Shown in pieces: positions 62,334 through 64,000 of a stretch of DNA of 64,000 nucleotides. The translations under genes were made by a program, and so were the position numbers. The stretch comes from Clostridium thermosuccinogenes (GTDB taxonomy: Bacteria > Bacillota > Clostridia > Acetivibrionales > DSM-5807). The stretch spans positions 1,699,665-1,763,664 of the forward strand of contig NZ_CP021850.1 in the NCBI RefSeq assembly GCF_002896855.1, given 5' to 3'. Within the stretch, counting starts at the first letter, position 1. Each line of letters begins with the position of its first letter. Under the pieces are notes generated by a model. The model made no database searches. It was not told where the DNA came from and saw nothing but the letters and a program-made list of their open reading frames with translations.

Positions 62334-64000
62334 ATGGCAGATTATTTGGTAATAGTCGAGTCCCCGGCAAAGGCGAAAACAATAGGCAGGTTTTTGGGAA
62401 AGGATTATAAAATAGAAGCATCTGTCGGACATGTCAGAGATTTGCCCAAAAGCCAAATGGGAGTAGACATAGAACATGACTTTGAACCGAAATATATAAC
62501 CATCAGGGGTAAAGGCGATGTAATTAATAAGCTCAAGAAAGAAGCAAAAAATGCAAAAAAGGTTTATCTGGCATCGGACCCTGATCGCGAGGGAGAAGCA
62601 ATTTCGTGGCATCTTTCAAAGCTGCTTAATATAGATGAAAAGGAAAAATGCAGAATAACTTTCAATGAAATTACCAAGAATGCTGTAAAAAATGCTATAA
62701 AATCACCCCGGCAAATCGATATGAATCTTGTCGATGCACAGCAAGCGCGGCGAGTGCTGGACAGGGTAGTCGGATATAAAATAAGCCCGCTTCTCTGGCG
62801 TAAGGTCAGAAAAGGTCTGAGTGCCGGAAGAGTTCAATCCGTTGCTACCAGGCTGATATGTGACAGGGAGGAAGAGATTGAGAGATTTGTTCCGGAAGAG
62901 TATTGGACAATCATGGCAAAACTGCTCCAAACATCAACAAAATCAACTTTTGATGCTAAGTTCTACGGCACTGCCGGAGAAAAAATGGAGCTGAAAAACG
63001 AGGAACAGGTAAAGAAAATACTGGAAGAACTGAAGTCAAGTAAATTTGTTGTCAAGAAGATCAAAACATCCGAAAAGAAAAGATCACCTGCACCTCCGTT
63101 TACCACCAGCACCCTGCAGCAGGAAGCCTCCAGAAAGCTCGGGTTCGCAACAAAGAAGACAATGATGCTCGCCCAGCAGCTATATGAGGGAGTTGAGATA
63201 AAAGGCACCGGAGCGGTCGGCTTGGTAACCTATATCCGTACTGACTCAACAAGGGTATCTGCAGAAGCCCAGCAGGAGGCCATAAATTATATAAGGGAGA
63301 AATACGGAAACGAATATCTGCCTGGAGAAGCAAGGGTTTATAAAAACAAATCCGCAGCCCAGGATGCCCATGAAGCTATCCGGCCGACCTATATGTCCAT
63401 GCAGCCGGATGCTATCAAGGATTCGTTGTCCAAAGACCAGTACAAGCTTTATAAGCTTATTTGGGACAGGTTTATTGCAAGCCAGATGGCATCGGCCGTA
63501 TATGACACCGTATCAGTGGATATAAGTGCAGGAGACTATATATTTAAAGCCAACGGGTCTAAAGTGAAATTCCCCGGGTTTATGGTCCTATATATAGAGG
63601 GCAGGGATGACGAAACCGAAGATGCGGAGATGAACATTCCTGAGCTCAAGGAAGGCGAGGAAGTCTCCTTGAAAAAAATGGAGCATAAACAGCACTTTAC
63701 CCAGCCACCTCCAAGATATACGGAGGCAACGCTGGTCAAAGCCCTGGAAGAGAAGGGAATAGGAAGGCCGAGCACTTATGCTCCTACAATAACCACCATT
63801 CTTGCAAGAGGTTATGTCGAAAAGGAAAAAAAGTTTTTAGTTCCTACGGAACTGGGTAAAATAGTAACAGATATAATGAAAAATCATTTTAAGGATATAG
63901 TGGATGTCCAGTTTACCGCCCAGCTGGAAGATAAACTCGATAGTGTCGAGACGGGAGAAAAGAAATGGGTGGATGTCATGAAGGAATTTTATGGCCCCTT
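62334..64000 (+). CDS. topA: DNA topoisomerase I (partial, 3' end outside window)
   Basis: TopA relaxes negative supercoils. The first 555 codons are present and the frame is still open at base 64000. The TOPRIM start is YLVIVESPAKAKTIGRFLG, with VYLASDPDREGEAISWHL (acidic pair) near 80. The core has AQQARRVLDRVVGYKISPLLW and GLSAGRVQSVATRLICDREEEI, and the catalytic Tyr is residue 300 in VTYIRTDSTRVS, followed by AHEAIRPTY and GIGRPSTYAPTITTILARGYV. The zinc-finger tail would lie beyond the window. The ATG follows TGGAGGAATTTG. Confidence 0.97.
   Translation, partial: MADYLVIVESPAKAKTIGRFLGKDYKIEASVGHVRDLPKSQMGVDIEHDFEPKYITIRGKGDVINKLKKEAKNAKKVYLASDPDREGEAISWHLSKLLNIDEKEKCRITFNEITKNAVKNAIKSPRQIDMNLVDAQQARRVLDRVVGYKISPLLWRKVRKGLSAGRVQSVATRLICDREEEIERFVPEEYWTIMAKLLQTSTKSTFDAKFYGTAGEKMELKNEEQVKKILEELKSSKFVVKKIKTSEKKRSPAPPFTTSTLQQEASRKLGFATKKTMMLAQQLYEGVEIKGTGAVGLVTYIRTDSTRVSAEAQQEAINYIREKYGNEYLPGEARVYKNKSAAQDAHEAIRPTYMSMQPDAIKDSLSKDQYKLYKLIWDRFIASQMASAVYDTVSVDISAGDYIFKANGSKVKFPGFMVLYIEGRDDETEDAEMNIPELKEGEEVSLKKMEHKQHFTQPPPRYTEATLVKALEEKGIGRPSTYAPTITTILARGYVEKEKKFLVPTELGKIVTDIMKNHFKDIVDVQFTAQLEDKLDSVETGEKKWVDVMKEFYGP

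Overview
The window looks like chromosomal DNA of an anaerobic, spore-forming Clostridia bacterium, probably from the cellulolytic clade near Acetivibrio/Ruminiclostridium (Clostridium thermocellum-like). This rests on recollection of gene order and family distribution, not on a search. Pointers are the six-cysteine SCIFF peptide with its radical SAM maturase beside yajC and secDF, spoVS behind a sigma-H-type promoter, a SpoIID-domain protein, an arylacetate-CoA ligase next to an ACT protein, AT-rich spacers, strong GGAGG-type ribosome binding sites and many TTG/GTG starts.

Layout. 1-2.5 kb: a partial gene, an arylacetate-CoA ligase, a tandem ACT protein and a small PspC protein. 2.7-6.4 kb (minus strand): asd-dapA-dapB plus a kinase-less ACT protein, the aspartate/lysine/dipicolinate branch, behind a promoter, a lysine riboswitch and a terminator. 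6.6-11.9 kb: a SpoIID/SPOR exported protein, then queA-tgt-yajC and a small membrane protein. 12-14.7 kb: scfA (SCIFF), terminator, scfB, and an HD phosphohydrolase. 14.7-16.5 kb: an IS30-type element nested inside an older repeat-ended element. 16.6-18.9 kb: secD-secF. 19-20.2 kb: two small genes. 20.7-25.5 kb: dnaG and sigA, separated by a 1.93-kb insertion sequence. 25.6-29.5 kb: a small ferritin-like protein, two tRNAs, trmK, a Nif3-family protein and rnpB with an enlarged P12 helix.

29.7-34.2 kb: an esterase-like lipoprotein, a candidate small RNA, a FAD dehydrogenase, and tepA-ylzJ. 34.4-43.8 kb: ftsK/spoIIIE, a TPR membrane protein, a YgiQ radical SAM protein, a half-ATPase without Walker A, rny, ymdB and spoVS. 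44-48.2 kb: a laccase-domain protein, a peptide-binding lipoprotein, lspA and an RluA-family pseudouridine synthase. 48.2-60.3 kb: the pyrimidine cluster pyrR-pyrB-pyrC-pyrF-carA-carB-pyrK-pyrD with a PyrR-binding attenuator in front, followed by a histidine phosphatase and an orotate phosphoribosyltransferase-like protein. 60.9-64 kb: dprA and the 5' part of topA, which runs off the window.

Most of the window is core chromosome. No defence island, CRISPR array, prophage or large novel system was seen. The least-explained items are a promoter-to-terminator unit with no large gene (31.10-31.24 kb), a 54-base repeat present twice after genes, a palindrome with DnaA-box-like 9-mers inside the insertion sequence at dnaG/sigA, the half-ATPase, and the orotate transferase-like protein with a degenerate PRPP loop.
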